A stretch of 64,000 nt of DNA from Luteimonas vadosa (GTDB lineage Bacteria; Pseudomonadota; Gammaproteobacteria; Xanthomonadales; Xanthomonadaceae): assembly GCF_039543545.1 (NCBI RefSeq), contig NZ_BAABJY010000002.1:1116001-1180000 (forward strand), written 5' to 3'. The notes under the pieces were generated by a model. The model did no database searches. It saw only the letters and a list, made by a program, of their open reading frames with translations, and was not told where the DNA came from. This document shows, piece by piece, positions 10,366-19,851 of the stretch (its first letter is position 1; every line of letters begins with the position of its first letter). A program made the translations under genes and the position numbers.

Positions 10366-10953
10366 ATGCCCAAGTCGCGCATGCCGACCCCGGACCGCCC
10401 GCGGGACGATGATGCAGACCAGGACGACGGCTCGCTGTTCCGCGACGCCATCGGCCCGGTCCGCACGTTGCCGCCGGTGCCGCTGCCACCGCCCAGGCCA
10501 AAGCCCAAGCCGCGCGCGCGCATGTCCGAGATCGACGAGGCGGAGGCGTTGCGGCAATCGCGCGCCGCAGGACTGGCGCCGGGCTTGGAGGAGGCTTTCC
10601 GCCTGGGCCGCGGCGACGTGCTCTCCTACCGCCGCGACAACGTCCCGCCGCGCGTGCTGCGGCGGCTGGCGCGCGGCGAGTACGCGGCGCAGGAGGAGAT
10701 CGACCTCCACCACGCGGACGCGACGATGGCCGAACGGCAGGTCAGGCGCCTGATCGTCGACGCGCGCGGCATGGGCCATGCGTGCGTGCGCATCGTGCAT
10801 GGCAAGGGACTGAATTCCGACGACAGCCTGCCGGTGCTCAAGAACGTGGTCGACCGGGTGCTGCGCCAGCGGTCGGACGTGCTGGCGTTCCACTCCGCCC
10901 CGGCCGCGCAGGGCGGCACCGGAGCGGTGCTGGTGCTGCTGGCGCCGCGTTGA
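10366..10953 (+). CDS. smrA: Smr-domain endonuclease-like protein SmrA
   Basis: Predicted nicking endonuclease of the stand-alone Smr family. The 195 residues have a charged, low-complexity first 70 residues (acidic DDDADQDDGS, then the proline-rich PVPLPPPRPKPKPRAR), followed by the Smr domain from about residue 105: EEIDLHHADATMAERQVRRLI (the LDLHG-equivalent, here IDLHH), CVRIVHGKGLNS (the HGxG motif) and a C-terminal SAPAAQGGTGAVLVLL. In E. coli the DLHG and HGxG motifs are needed for cleavage; both are recognisable. Such genes are often mislabelled MutS2. It converges on a small lipoprotein gene 13 bases away. Confidence 0.9.
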   Translation: MPKSRMPTPDRPRDDDADQDDGSLFRDAIGPVRTLPPVPLPPPRPKPKPRARMSEIDEAEALRQSRAAGLAPGLEEAFRLGRGDVLSYRRDNVPPRVLRRLARGEYAAQEEIDLHHADATMAERQVRRLIVDARGMGHACVRIVHGKGLNSDDSLPVLKNVVDRVLRQRSDVLAFHSAPAAQGGTGAVLVLLAPR

Positions 10954-10966
10954 CGGCGCCGGGGCG

Positions 10967-11200
10967 TTACTCGTTGGTCACCCGCTTGGTGGGGACGTTG
11001 ACCCACTGCAGGTGGATGCCCCTGCGGCGTGCGTTGCGCTCGACATAGTCGATGTAGGCTTCGTCCCTGACGATCCGGACGTCACCCGGATTGGAGACCT
11101 TTGCGGGTTCGACGTAGGCACTTCTGTTGTCGGTGGAGGCACAGGCAGCCAGGCCGAGGACCGAGAGCGACAGCACGCCGATACGTAGCGATGCATTCAT
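10967..11200 (-). CDS. Small predicted lipoprotein
   Basis: A 77-residue exported protein I cannot name. It starts MNASLRIGVLSLSVLGLAACAS, a clean lipoprotein signal with lipobox LAAC and mature Cys near residue 20. The mature part is about 57 residues, charged and basic, with VRIVRDEAYIDYVERNARRRG and VNVPTKRV. Ser/Ala follows the Cys, which suggests transport to the outer membrane. Small lipoproteins with a VERxARRRG stretch are frequent in Xanthomonadaceae. It stands alone between smrA and truD. Confidence 0.75.
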   Translation of the reverse strand: MNASLRIGVLSLSVLGLAACASTDNRSAYVEPAKVSNPGDVRIVRDEAYIDYVERNARRRGIHLQWVNVPTKRVTNE

Positions 11201-11307
11201 ATCGTTTCTCCGGTGGCGGTGCCCTGAGGCACCCGTGGCGCCAGCCCCATACCGGCGCCTGACCCCAGTTATACGCCCCCGACAAGCCCCGGCCAGTGCT
11301 GGAAGTG

Positions 11308-12360
11308 CTATTCCGACGAGCGGTGCCGTTCGGCGGCGCCAGCGTCGTGCAATTCGCCGAGTTCGAACAACACGGCGGTTGCATAGCCGCCTGGCGGCAA
11401 CGAGAACGAGACCTGCAGCACAGTGTCGGCCTGCCATTGCCATTGCATGCTCGCGGGACGCAGGCGCGTCGCGCGGCGTTCCTGGGACAGGCCCGCGCGT
11501 TCCAGTCCCTCCCGCAATGCAAGCGACGTCCCATCCGAGAGCGCGTCGAGTTCCAGCGCCTCCGCCGCGCCCTGCGTGCGCAGCGGGCCCCGCCCCCACA
11601 GCGGCGCGCTGGGATGGATGTCGAACCTCGCCAAGCGTTCGGACAGCGCGTCGCTCCACGGCTCGGGTCCGAACACGCTGCGGGTGCCGTCCAGCATCCA
11701 GACCTCCCCGTCCAGGCCACGGTCCCAGGAGGCGTCCTGCACGCGCCGCGCCAGCACGCGATTGAACAGCGTGGAGCGTGCCGCCGACAGCAGGTGGGTG
11801 CGCTCGTTGCGCCGCACGCGCATGCCCCGGAACATCGCCCGGGCCTTGTCGACGTTGCCGCCGTCGTGGCCGAAGCGCTGGCCGCCGAAGAAGTTGGGCA
11901 CGCCGGACGCCGAGATCGCCTGCAGCCGTTCCTCGATCCGGGCGTGCTCGCCGACAACGTCCCTGAGCACGAGGTCGAAGCGATTGCCCGCGTGCGCGCC
12001 CCGGGGCAGCTTGCGCGCATGCCAGCCGTGCGACAGCACGCGCAGGTCGTCCGAGGCCAGCGTCTCGATCGGCGGTGCCTGGCGCCTGGGCAGGTGGACG
12101 CTGAACCGTTGGCGGGTCACCGCATGCCGGTCCTTCATGCCGGCGTAGCCGATCGCGGGCACCCCGACGCCAGCCCATTCCGCCAGCCGCTGCGCGGCGA
12201 ACTGCGTGTTCATCCCGCGCTTCTCGATCTCGAGCAGCAGGTGTTCGCCCTCGCCGCTGGCGGCGAAGGCCTCGATCTCGTCGACCCGGAAATCCTCGGG
12301 CGCGCGACGGATCACGCCCGACAGCGCGGCATCGCCGTGGGCACGCACCTGTTCCATCAT
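11308..12360 (-). CDS. truD: tRNA pseudouridine(13) synthase TruD
   Basis: Converts U13 of tRNA-Glu to pseudouridine. Family motifs in order are APEDFRVDEI, GEGEHLLLEIEKRGMNTQ, the catalytic loop AGMKDRHAVT with the nucleophilic Asp, GVPNFFGGQRFGHDGGN, and the TRUD insertion domain in the second half ending LPPGGYATAVLFEL. I placed the start at 12360 (MMEQVRAHGDAALSG), which gives 350 residues, because an in-frame ATG at 12426 only adds an Arg-rich lead with no counterpart in the family. It follows ispF by 108 bases in the conserved ispD-ispF-truD-surE order. Confidence 0.95.
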   Translation of the reverse strand: MMEQVRAHGDAALSGVIRRAPEDFRVDEIEAFAASGEGEHLLLEIEKRGMNTQFAAQRLAEWAGVGVPAIGYAGMKDRHAVTRQRFSVHLPRRQAPPIETLASDDLRVLSHGWHARKLPRGAHAGNRFDLVLRDVVGEHARIEERLQAISASGVPNFFGGQRFGHDGGNVDKARAMFRGMRVRRNERTHLLSAARSTLFNRVLARRVQDASWDRGLDGEVWMLDGTRSVFGPEPWSDALSERLARFDIHPSAPLWGRGPLRTQGAAEALELDALSDGTSLALREGLERAGLSQERRATRLRPASMQWQWQADTVLQVSFSLPPGGYATAVLFELGELHDAGAAERHRSSE

Positions 12361-12468
12361 GGCCGCGCCACGGCGGCGAGCATTCCCGCGCGCCTCCGGA
12401 CGCTGCCGGCATGCCATCCACCGCATCGCCGTTGCCTTGCCGCCGGGCGTTCGTCCATCGCTTCAGTC

Positions 12469-12954
12469 TTAGCCATCGCGCAGCAGCAGGCAGGTCGCCA
12501 GTGCGGCGATGCCCTCGCCCCGTCCGGTGAACCCCAGGCCTTCGCTGGTGGTGGCCTTCAGGCCGATCGCATCGACGCCGACGCCCAGGTCGGAGGCGAT
12601 GGTGGCGCGCATGGCCTCGGCATGCGGCGCGATCCTGGGGGCTTCGCAGACGATGGTGACGTCGGCGTTCCCCAGGCGCCAGCCGCGTTCGGCGAGCATG
12701 GCCTTGCATTGGCGCAGGAATTCCCGGCTGTCCGAGTCCTTCCAGCGATCGTCCGACGGCGGGAAATGCAGGCCTATGTCTCCCAGCGCCAGCGCACCGA
12801 GCATCGCATCGCACAGCGCATGCAGCACCACGTCGCCATCGCTGTGGGCGAGCAGGCCCCGGTCGTGCGCGATGCGCACGCCGCCGAGCATGACGTGGTC
12901 GCCGTCGCCGAAGGCGTGGACGTCGAACCCCTGGCCGATCCGCACGCCGTTCAT
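12469..12954 (-). CDS. ispF: 2-C-methyl-D-erythritol 2,4-cyclodiphosphate synthase
   Basis: Fifth step of the MEP isoprenoid pathway: it cyclises CDP-methylerythritol 2-phosphate with release of CMP in a zinc-dependent trimer. The 161 residues begin MNGVRIGQGFDVHAFGDGDHVMLGG; the zinc ligands DVH (Asp, His) and the second His in LAHSDGDVVLHAL are present, and ATTSEGLGFTGRGEGIAALA closes the chain as usual. Its ATG overlaps the stop of the upstream secreted-protein gene by four bases. IspD is encoded one gene further up, so the pair is split by an unrelated gene. Confidence 0.97.
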   Translation of the reverse strand: MNGVRIGQGFDVHAFGDGDHVMLGGVRIAHDRGLLAHSDGDVVLHALCDAMLGALALGDIGLHFPPSDDRWKDSDSREFLRQCKAMLAERGWRLGNADVTIVCEAPRIAPHAEAMRATIASDLGVGVDAIGLKATTSEGLGFTGRGEGIAALATCLLLRDG

Positions 12955-13409
12955 TGCGGAGGCGAGGTCAGCGCTCGCTGCAACTGCGCCATGTCGACGT
13001 TGCGCAGCAGGTTGCGCGCCGCGCGGTCCACCTCCGGATGGGCGAACACACCTTCCCCGGCAACCATGCCCAGCGTCTGGAAGGCGCCCTGGAACGCAGC
13101 CGCGTCCTCCTCGCGGAAGCCGCGGCGCGCCAGGGCGACGCAATCGGTGAGAAGCAGGCGCTCGAAAAGCGCCCCGGCTTCGCGGTCCACTTCCGCGATG
13201 CGGTCCGGTTCCAGCCGGGTCATGCCGACCAGGTCCGGGTGCCGCGACATGGCGACGAAGATCCAGCGCACCAGCGCCTGGCGATCCCCTGCATCGGTGG
13301 ATTCGACAAGGCATTCGGACAATGCGTCCGTCGCCGGGCCCGCCTCCACCTGCGTGGGCAGGCAGGCGAACAGCATGGCGGCGACTATGCCCGCGGATCG
13401 GTTGGCCAT
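12951..13409 (-). CDS. Unknown exported protein embedded between ispD and ispF
   Basis: A 152-residue protein I do not recognise. It opens MANRSAGIVAAMLFACLPTQVEAGPATDAL, a signal peptide with a likely cleavage after VEA. The mature part is helical, with two cysteines (DALSECLVES and LLLTDCVALA) that could form a periplasmic disulfide. Other stretches are ALVRWIFVAMSRHPDLVGM and ARNLLRNVDMAQLQRAL. It overlaps ispD by one base and ispF by four, so it is made from the same message as two isoprenoid enzymes although it appears to be periplasmic. Codon use looks like its neighbours, so it is probably an old lineage-specific resident rather than a recent arrival. Confidence 0.8.
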   Translation of the reverse strand: MANRSAGIVAAMLFACLPTQVEAGPATDALSECLVESTDAGDRQALVRWIFVAMSRHPDLVGMTRLEPDRIAEVDREAGALFERLLLTDCVALARRGFREEDAAAFQGAFQTLGMVAGEGVFAHPEVDRAARNLLRNVDMAQLQRALTSPPQ

Positions 13410-14134
13410 CAGTCGGGTTTCCCTTCTCGTCGTTGCGCCAAAAGGTACTCGAACCAGGCCAGGTCGGCCGGCGTGGTTACCTTGAGGTTGTCGTCGGCGC
13501 CCTCGACCAGCAGCGCACGATGGCCTTGTCGCTCCATCGCCATCGATTCGTCGGTGGGCGCGATGCCGGCGTCGCGGGCCGCCTCCAGTGCGCGCGTGAG
13601 CTGCAGGCGTCGGAACAGTTGCGGCGTGAGCGCGCGCCACAGGCGTTCGCGGGGCGCGGTGGCGTCGATGCCGCCGTCGTCGCCGGCGCGCTTGAGCGTG
13701 TCGCGCACTGGCGCGGCCAGGATCGCGCCGACGGGGTCGGCTCGCCCGCGCTCGAGCAGGGCGTCCAGGTCCTGCTTGCGCAGGTTGGGGCGGGCGGCAT
13801 CGTGGACGAGGACGAAGTCGTCGGCACGCACGCCGTCGGGCAGCGCCGCCAGGCCCGCGAGCACCGAATCGGCGCGCTGGGCGCCGCCGATGCAGGTCAG
13901 CACCGGCTTGCCGTGGAAATCGTGCCAGTCCGGCCAGTGCGCGTCGCCGTCGGCCAGCACGACCATGGCGGCCTCGAGGGCCGGGTGCGCGAGCAGCGCG
14001 CGCAGGGTATGCGCCAGCAGGGGTTCCCCGGCCACCTCCAGGTATTGCTTGGGTGTGTCGCCGCCAAACCGCATGCCCCGCCCCGCCGCAGGCACGACGG
14101 CCCACAACCCGCCGCGCGCATGGCCCGGGGTCAC
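13409..14134 (-). CDS. ispD: 2-C-methyl-D-erythritol 4-phosphate cytidylyltransferase
   Basis: Third step of the MEP pathway: CTP plus methylerythritol phosphate gives CDP-methylerythritol. The CTP-binding signature WAVVPAAGRGMRFGGDTPKQYL lies at residues 11-32, and VHDAARPN and AAPVRDTLK follow. The open frame has no suitable ATG before the signature, and a GTG at 14134 overlaps the ftsB stop as GTGA, so I take GTG as the start (241 residues). The nearest in-frame ATG would cut through the CTP site. The ftsB-ispD coupling is the standard gammaproteobacterial arrangement. Confidence 0.95.
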   Translation of the reverse strand: MTPGHARGGLWAVVPAAGRGMRFGGDTPKQYLEVAGEPLLAHTLRALLAHPALEAAMVVLADGDAHWPDWHDFHGKPVLTCIGGAQRADSVLAGLAALPDGVRADDFVLVHDAARPNLRKQDLDALLERGRADPVGAILAAPVRDTLKRAGDDGGIDATAPRERLWRALTPQLFRRLQLTRALEAARDAGIAPTDESMAMERQGHRALLVEGADDNLKVTTPADLAWFEYLLAQRREGKPD

Positions 14135-14451
14135 GGCGGGGTCTCTTCGTCGACCGGCGCCGGCTCGGCCACGGGTTCGACGACGCGGTAGAAGGTCTCG
14201 CCCGGCTTGATCATGCCCAGCTCGCTGCGCGCCCGCTCCTCGATCGCCGCCTCGCCGGACTTGAGGTCGGCCACTTCCGCGGCCAGCGCGTCGTTGCGTT
14301 CCTGCAGGCCGGCGTTCTGGCGCGCCTGCTGCTCGACCTTCGCCTGCAGCGCGGCGACCTCCCTCGTGCCGCCGTTGCCCAGCCACAGCCGGTACTGGAG
14401 CCAGGCCAGCAGCACGACCAGCACCAGCAGGATGAGCCGGAGGGCGCGCAT
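14131..14451 (-). CDS. ftsB: Cell division protein FtsB
   Basis: Bitopic divisome protein that forms the FtsQLB complex. The 106 residues consist of a TM helix at 4-21 (ALRLILLVLVVLLAWLQYRL), a coiled coil at about 33-72 (EVAALQAKVEQQARQNAGLQ...LAAEVADLKSG) and the conserved EERARSELGMIKPGETFYRVV. A short acidic proline-rich tail (PAPVDEETPP) ends the protein. It lies 14 bases downstream of eno and overlaps ispD. Family length and layout are typical. Confidence 0.95.
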   Translation of the reverse strand: MRALRLILLVLVVLLAWLQYRLWLGNGGTREVAALQAKVEQQARQNAGLQERNDALAAEVADLKSGEAAIEERARSELGMIKPGETFYRVVEPVAEPAPVDEETPP

Positions 14452-14465
14452 CGGCAGGAGTGCTC

Positions 14466-15752
14466 CTAGCCCTGCAACGAGACGAAGGCCTCGCGGCCGG
14501 CGTAGCGGGCCTCGCTGCCGAGCGCCTGCTCGATGCGCAGCAGGCGGTTGTACTTGGCGACGCGGTCGCTGCGGCACAGCGAGCCGGTCTTGATCTGGGT
14601 GGCGGTGGTGGCCACGGCGATGTCGGCGATGGTGGTGTCCTCGGTCTCGCCGGAGCGATGCGACACCACGGCCGCGTAGCCCGCGGCGTCCGCCATGGCG
14701 ATCGCCTCCAGCGTCTCGGTCAGCGTGCCGATCTGGTTGACCTTGATCAGGATGGCGTTGCCAACACCACGCTCGATGCCGTCGCGGAACACGCGCGGAT
14801 TGGTCACGAACAGGTCGTCGCCGACCAGCTGCACTTTCTCGCCCAAGCGCTGGGTGAGCTGCTTCCAGCCGTCCCAGTCGTCCTCGGCCATGCCGTCCTC
14901 GATGGTGACGATGGGGTATTCGCTGCACCAGTCGGCGAGGAAATCGACGAACTGCTCGCTGGACAGGCGCTTGCCCTCGCCTACCAGGTGGTACTTGCCG
15001 TTGTCGTGGAACTCGCTGGAGGCGACGTCGAGTCCGAGCAGCACGTCGTCGCCGGCGTGGTAGCCGGCCTTGCCGATGGCCTCGAGGATGGTGTCGAGCG
15101 CCTCGACGTTGCTGCGGAAGTCCGGCGCGAAGCCGCCCTCGTCGCCGACCGCCGTGCTCAGGCCGTGGCCCTTGAGCACCGACTTGAGCGAATGGAAGAT
15201 CTCGGTGCCGGCGCGCAGCGATTCGGAGAACGAATCGAAGCCAACGGGCAACACCATGAATTCCTGGAAATCGACGTTGTTGTCGGCATGCGCGCCGCCG
15301 TTGATGATGTTCATCATGGGCACCGGCAGCACGGGCGCGCGACCGCCGGCCAGCAGCTTCCACAGCGGAACCTTCCTCGACGCCGCCACCGCATGCGCGC
15401 TGGCCAGCGACACGCCGAGGAGCGCGTTGGCGCCCAGGCGACCCTTGTTCTCGGTGCCGTCGAGGTCGATGAGGCGCTTGTCCAGCCCGGCCTGGTCGGC
15501 GGCGTCGAAGCCCGCAAGCGCCTTGGCGATCGCCTCGTTGACGTTGGCCACCGCCTTGAGCACGCCCTTGCCGCCATATCGGGTCTTGTCGCCGTCGCGC
15601 AGCTCCACCGCCTCCTTGGCGCCGGTCGACGCGCCCGAGGGCACCATCGCGATGCCGGTGCTGCCGTCGTCGAGGGTCACCTCCGCTTCGAGCGTCGGGT
15701 TGCCGCGGCTGTCGAGGATTTCGCGGGCGTGGATGGTCGCGATCTTGGTCAT
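14466..15752 (-). CDS. eno: Enolase
   Basis: Glycolytic enzyme that interconverts 2-phosphoglycerate and phosphoenolpyruvate; also a degradosome partner in relatives. The 428 residues contain AREILDSRGNPTLEAEV, SGASTGAKEAVELRDGD, MNIINGGAHADNNVDFQEFM, the metal ligands in LGLDVASSEF, YPIVTIEDGMAEDDWDGW and QLVGDDLFVTNP, the catalytic Lys in ILIKVNQIGTLTE, and SHRSGETEDT. All catalytic residues appear present. It sits 20 bases downstream of kdsA and 14 upstream of ftsB. Confidence 0.99.
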   Translation of the reverse strand: MTKIATIHAREILDSRGNPTLEAEVTLDDGSTGIAMVPSGASTGAKEAVELRDGDKTRYGGKGVLKAVANVNEAIAKALAGFDAADQAGLDKRLIDLDGTENKGRLGANALLGVSLASAHAVAASRKVPLWKLLAGGRAPVLPVPMMNIINGGAHADNNVDFQEFMVLPVGFDSFSESLRAGTEIFHSLKSVLKGHGLSTAVGDEGGFAPDFRSNVEALDTILEAIGKAGYHAGDDVLLGLDVASSEFHDNGKYHLVGEGKRLSSEQFVDFLADWCSEYPIVTIEDGMAEDDWDGWKQLTQRLGEKVQLVGDDLFVTNPRVFRDGIERGVGNAILIKVNQIGTLTETLEAIAMADAAGYAAVVSHRSGETEDTTIADIAVATTATQIKTGSLCRSDRVAKYNRLLRIEQALGSEARYAGREAFVSLQG

Positions 15753-15772
15753 CGTTCGGAAAAAGGTCCGTG

Positions 15773-16606
15773 TCAGGAATGGGATTCGAGGAAGCCCGCG
15801 CGCTTGGTGGCGCGGTCGAGCTCCAGCAAGGTTTCGAGCAAGGCCTGCATTTTCGCCAGCGGCCAGGCATTGGGGCCGTCGCTGAGCGCCTTGTCGGGAT
15901 CGGGGTGGGTTTCCATGAACAGGCCCGACACCCCCACCGCCACTGCGGCGCGCGACAGTACCGGCACGAACTCGCGCTGGCCGCCGCTTGAACTGCCCTG
16001 CCCGCCGGGCAGCTGCACCGAATGGGTGGCGTCGAACACCACCGGGCAACCGGTTTCGCGCATCACGGCGAGGCTGCGCATGTCGCTGATCAGGTTGTTG
16101 TAGCCAAAGCTGGCACCGCGCTCGCAGACCATGATGTCCTGGTTGCCGGTGGCGCGGGCCTTCTCGACCACGGGCTGCATGTCCCAAGGCGACAGGAACT
16201 GGCCCTTCTTGATGTTGACCGGCTTGCCGGCGGCGCAGACCCTGGTGATGAAGTCGGTCTGGCGCACGAGGAAGGCGGGGGTCTGCAGCACGTCGACCAC
16301 CGAGGCGACCTCGTCCATCGGCGTGTACTCGTGCACGTCGGTCAGCACCGGCACGCCGAGCTGGCGCTTGACCTCGCCGAGCACGCGCAGCCCCTCCTCC
16401 ATGCCCGGGCCGCGAAAACTGTTGACCGAGGTGCGGTTGGCCTTGTCGAAGCTGGACTTGAAGATGAAGGGGATGCCGAGCGCGGAGGTGATCTCCTTCA
16501 GGCGCCCGGCGACGTCGAGCTGCAGCTGCTCGGACTCGACCACGCAGGGACCGGCGATCAGGAAGAAGGGCTGGTCGAGGCCGACCTCGAAACCGCAGAG
16601 CTTCAT
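15773..16606 (-). CDS. kdsA: 3-deoxy-D-manno-octulosonate 8-phosphate synthase
   Basis: Condenses PEP with arabinose 5-phosphate to make Kdo-8-phosphate for lipopolysaccharide inner core. The 277 residues show FFLIAGPCVVES, FKSSFDKANRTS, PVLTDVHE, AFLVRQTDF, KKGQFLSPWDM, ERGASFGYNNLI, FDATHSVQLPGGQGSSSGGQ and METHPDPDKALSDGPN. The asparagine-type residue after the KANRTS region points to the metal-independent class. It lies between pyrG (34 bases) and eno (20 bases) in a likely single transcript. Confidence 0.98.
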   Translation of the reverse strand: MKLCGFEVGLDQPFFLIAGPCVVESEQLQLDVAGRLKEITSALGIPFIFKSSFDKANRTSVNSFRGPGMEEGLRVLGEVKRQLGVPVLTDVHEYTPMDEVASVVDVLQTPAFLVRQTDFITRVCAAGKPVNIKKGQFLSPWDMQPVVEKARATGNQDIMVCERGASFGYNNLISDMRSLAVMRETGCPVVFDATHSVQLPGGQGSSSGGQREFVPVLSRAAVAVGVSGLFMETHPDPDKALSDGPNAWPLAKMQALLETLLELDRATKRAGFLESHS

Positions 16607-16640
16607 GCAAGGCTCCCGGCGCCTGTCCCGGCAGCGGCGC

Positions 16641-18338
<1,698 letters not shown>

Positions 18339-18424
18339 GGCGGCACCAGGTCTGGAAAGCGACATTCTACCGGCTGCCCCCCGCCCCCGCGACCCGGGCC
18401 GCCCCGGCCGGTGGCGTCCGCCAA

Positions 18425-18450
18425 TGAAAACGCCCCGGAAACCGGGGCGT
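18425..18450 (-). terminator. Rho-independent terminator after the 18481-18909 gene
   Basis: On the minus strand, ACGCCCCGG, a TTT loop, and CCGGGGCGT make a nine-base-pair GC-rich stem, followed directly by TTTTC. It lies 31 bases beyond the stop of the Ala/Glu-rich protein gene and 87 bases before the pyrG start, so it isolates the small gene from the pyrG operon. Confidence 0.85.
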
Positions 18451-18480
18451 CGCCTGGAGGCACTTGGGGCAGGCGCCGCG

Positions 18481-18909
18481 TCAGCGCGGCACTTCGACCT
18501 CTTCCTCCTCTTCTTCTTCCTCTTCTTCCTCGACGTTGGCGCGCAGCTCCACCTCGGTCTCCAGCGCCTTGGCCATGGCCGCGGCGGACGAGGCCTGCTC
18601 CGCCGCCAGGCGGGCGGTGCCGGCTTCGTCTTCGGTCGCGTCCTCGGCCATCTCGGCGGCGGCTTCGGCCTGCTCGGCGGCCAGTTCCGCGGCGGCGGCA
18701 TCGTTGTCGGCGGCGACTTCGGCATTGCCGCTGGTTTCATCGGCCGCCTCGCGTGCCGATTCCGCGGCCTCGCGGGCGCGCTCGGCGGCCTGCTTCGCTG
18801 CTTCGGCGCTTTCCTTCTTGGTCGGCTCCTGCAGCGCGGCCAGGGCAGCGGGCGCGGCCAGCAGGGTGGCGGACAGGGTGAGGGCGATCAGGGGCAGGGA
18901 CGGCTTCAT
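18481..18909 (-). CDS. Exported Ala/Glu-rich protein with polyglutamate tail
   Basis: A 142-residue protein of unknown function. The signal peptide MKPSLPLIALTLSATLLAAPAALAA is followed by an almost uninterrupted alanine-rich helix in which AE, AA and ARE pairs repeat roughly every 7-11 residues (AKQAAERAREAAESAREAAD, then AAELAAEQAEAAAEMAEDA). It ends in an uninterrupted run of about 14 glutamates before VEVPR. No catalytic motif is visible; it reads as a soluble periplasmic or coiled-coil-forming acidic protein. A terminator closes it 31 bases downstream. The 19130-19525 gene has the same plan, but the sequences align only loosely. Confidence 0.75.
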   Translation of the reverse strand: MKPSLPLIALTLSATLLAAPAALAALQEPTKKESAEAAKQAAERAREAAESAREAADETSGNAEVAADNDAAAAELAAEQAEAAAEMAEDATEDEAGTARLAAEQASSAAAMAKALETEVELRANVEEEEEEEEEEEVEVPR

Positions 18910-19044
18910 CGGCGGGCTCCGGGATAGGGGATCAATTGGATCGGCGGATGCGATCCGGCGTGGACGTCACGGCGTGGCGCCAGCCTGCACCGGGGCGCGT
19001 TAAGACCGCATCTGCGACCACGGCCGCGCGCCGGTGGATGGCGG

Positions 19045-19077
19045 AAAGAACAACGCCCCGACCAGGTCGGGGCGTTG
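19045..19077 (-). terminator. Rho-independent terminator after the 19130-19525 gene
   Basis: On the minus strand, CAACGCCCCGACC and GGTCGGGGCGTTG form a near-perfect 13-base-pair stem (one central base; a few inner pairs must open to form the loop), followed by TTCTTTC. It lies 52 bases past the stop codon and resembles the terminator of the neighbouring gene at 18425. Confidence 0.85.
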
Positions 19078-19129
19078 CATGGGCATCCTTGCACCGTGTC
19101 GCGGCGGAGGGGGACGCCGCGACGGTCCA

Positions 19130-19525
19130 TCAGGACGGGTCTTCTTCCTCGAGCTCTTCTTCCTCGGGCTCGATGCCGGTGTCGGCGGTCACCGCGGAGT
19201 TGGCTTGGGCGGTGGCGTTGCCCGAAACGGCGTCGACGGCGGTATCGCTGGCCATCTCGCCGGCCTGCGCGCCCTGGCGGGCGACGTCGCGCACGGCGCT
19301 GCCGACCTGGTCGCCGGTCTCGCGGGCGGTGTCGGCGGCCTCGCGCACCGCGTCGGTGCGGGCACCGGCATCGATGCGGGTCTGGGCGGAGACGTCGGCG
19401 CCCACGGCGCCGGCATTGACGTTGACGCCGGCCTTGCCGCCGACGCCAACGCCTTGCGCGAAGGCCATGGGGGTGGCGAGGGCAGCGGCCAGCAGGGTCG
19501 GGATCAGGATCTTGTGATTGCTCAT
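19130..19525 (-). CDS. Exported Gly/Ala-rich protein with acidic tail
   Basis: A 131-residue exported protein of unknown role. The signal peptide is MSNHKILIPTLLAAALATPMAFA, with cleavage likely before QGVGVGG. The mature part opens with a valine/glycine repeat (GVGVGGKAGVNVNAGAVGADV), passes through a helical DAVREAADTARETGDQVGSA and closes with EPEEEELEEEDPS. The start at 19525 leaves a good signal peptide; an in-frame ATG further upstream adds residues unlike any signal. Same plan as the neighbour at 18481, each with its own terminator. Possibly surface or periplasmic structural proteins; no function can be stated. Confidence 0.75.
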   Translation of the reverse strand: MSNHKILIPTLLAAALATPMAFAQGVGVGGKAGVNVNAGAVGADVSAQTRIDAGARTDAVREAADTARETGDQVGSAVRDVARQGAQAGEMASDTAVDAVSGNATAQANSAVTADTGIEPEEEELEEEDPS

Positions 19526-19851
19526 GCGGGTGGATCTCCATTGGGGGATTTGGAACAGGTCCAGCAGATGGATCAGGTGGAACAGGGCGTCGCTTGCGAC
19601 CGGGCTTTGGTCTTCTGGCTCTTGGTCCGCCGGCTGCTCGGTCAGCCGGCCTGGGGTCTTCGATGGCCGGGGCACACACCCGGTCACCGCAGCGACGGGG
19701 CGCACCCTACGCACCCCCACCCGGCTCGCGACTGAACAACGGGACCTTAACGACGGGGTCGCGAAAGGCCCGATCCCACGCCCGGCGGGCCCCCGGTCCC
19801 GGGCCGGTAAGCTATGGCCATCCCCTCCGCGCGACAGGGCCCAACGCCTGC

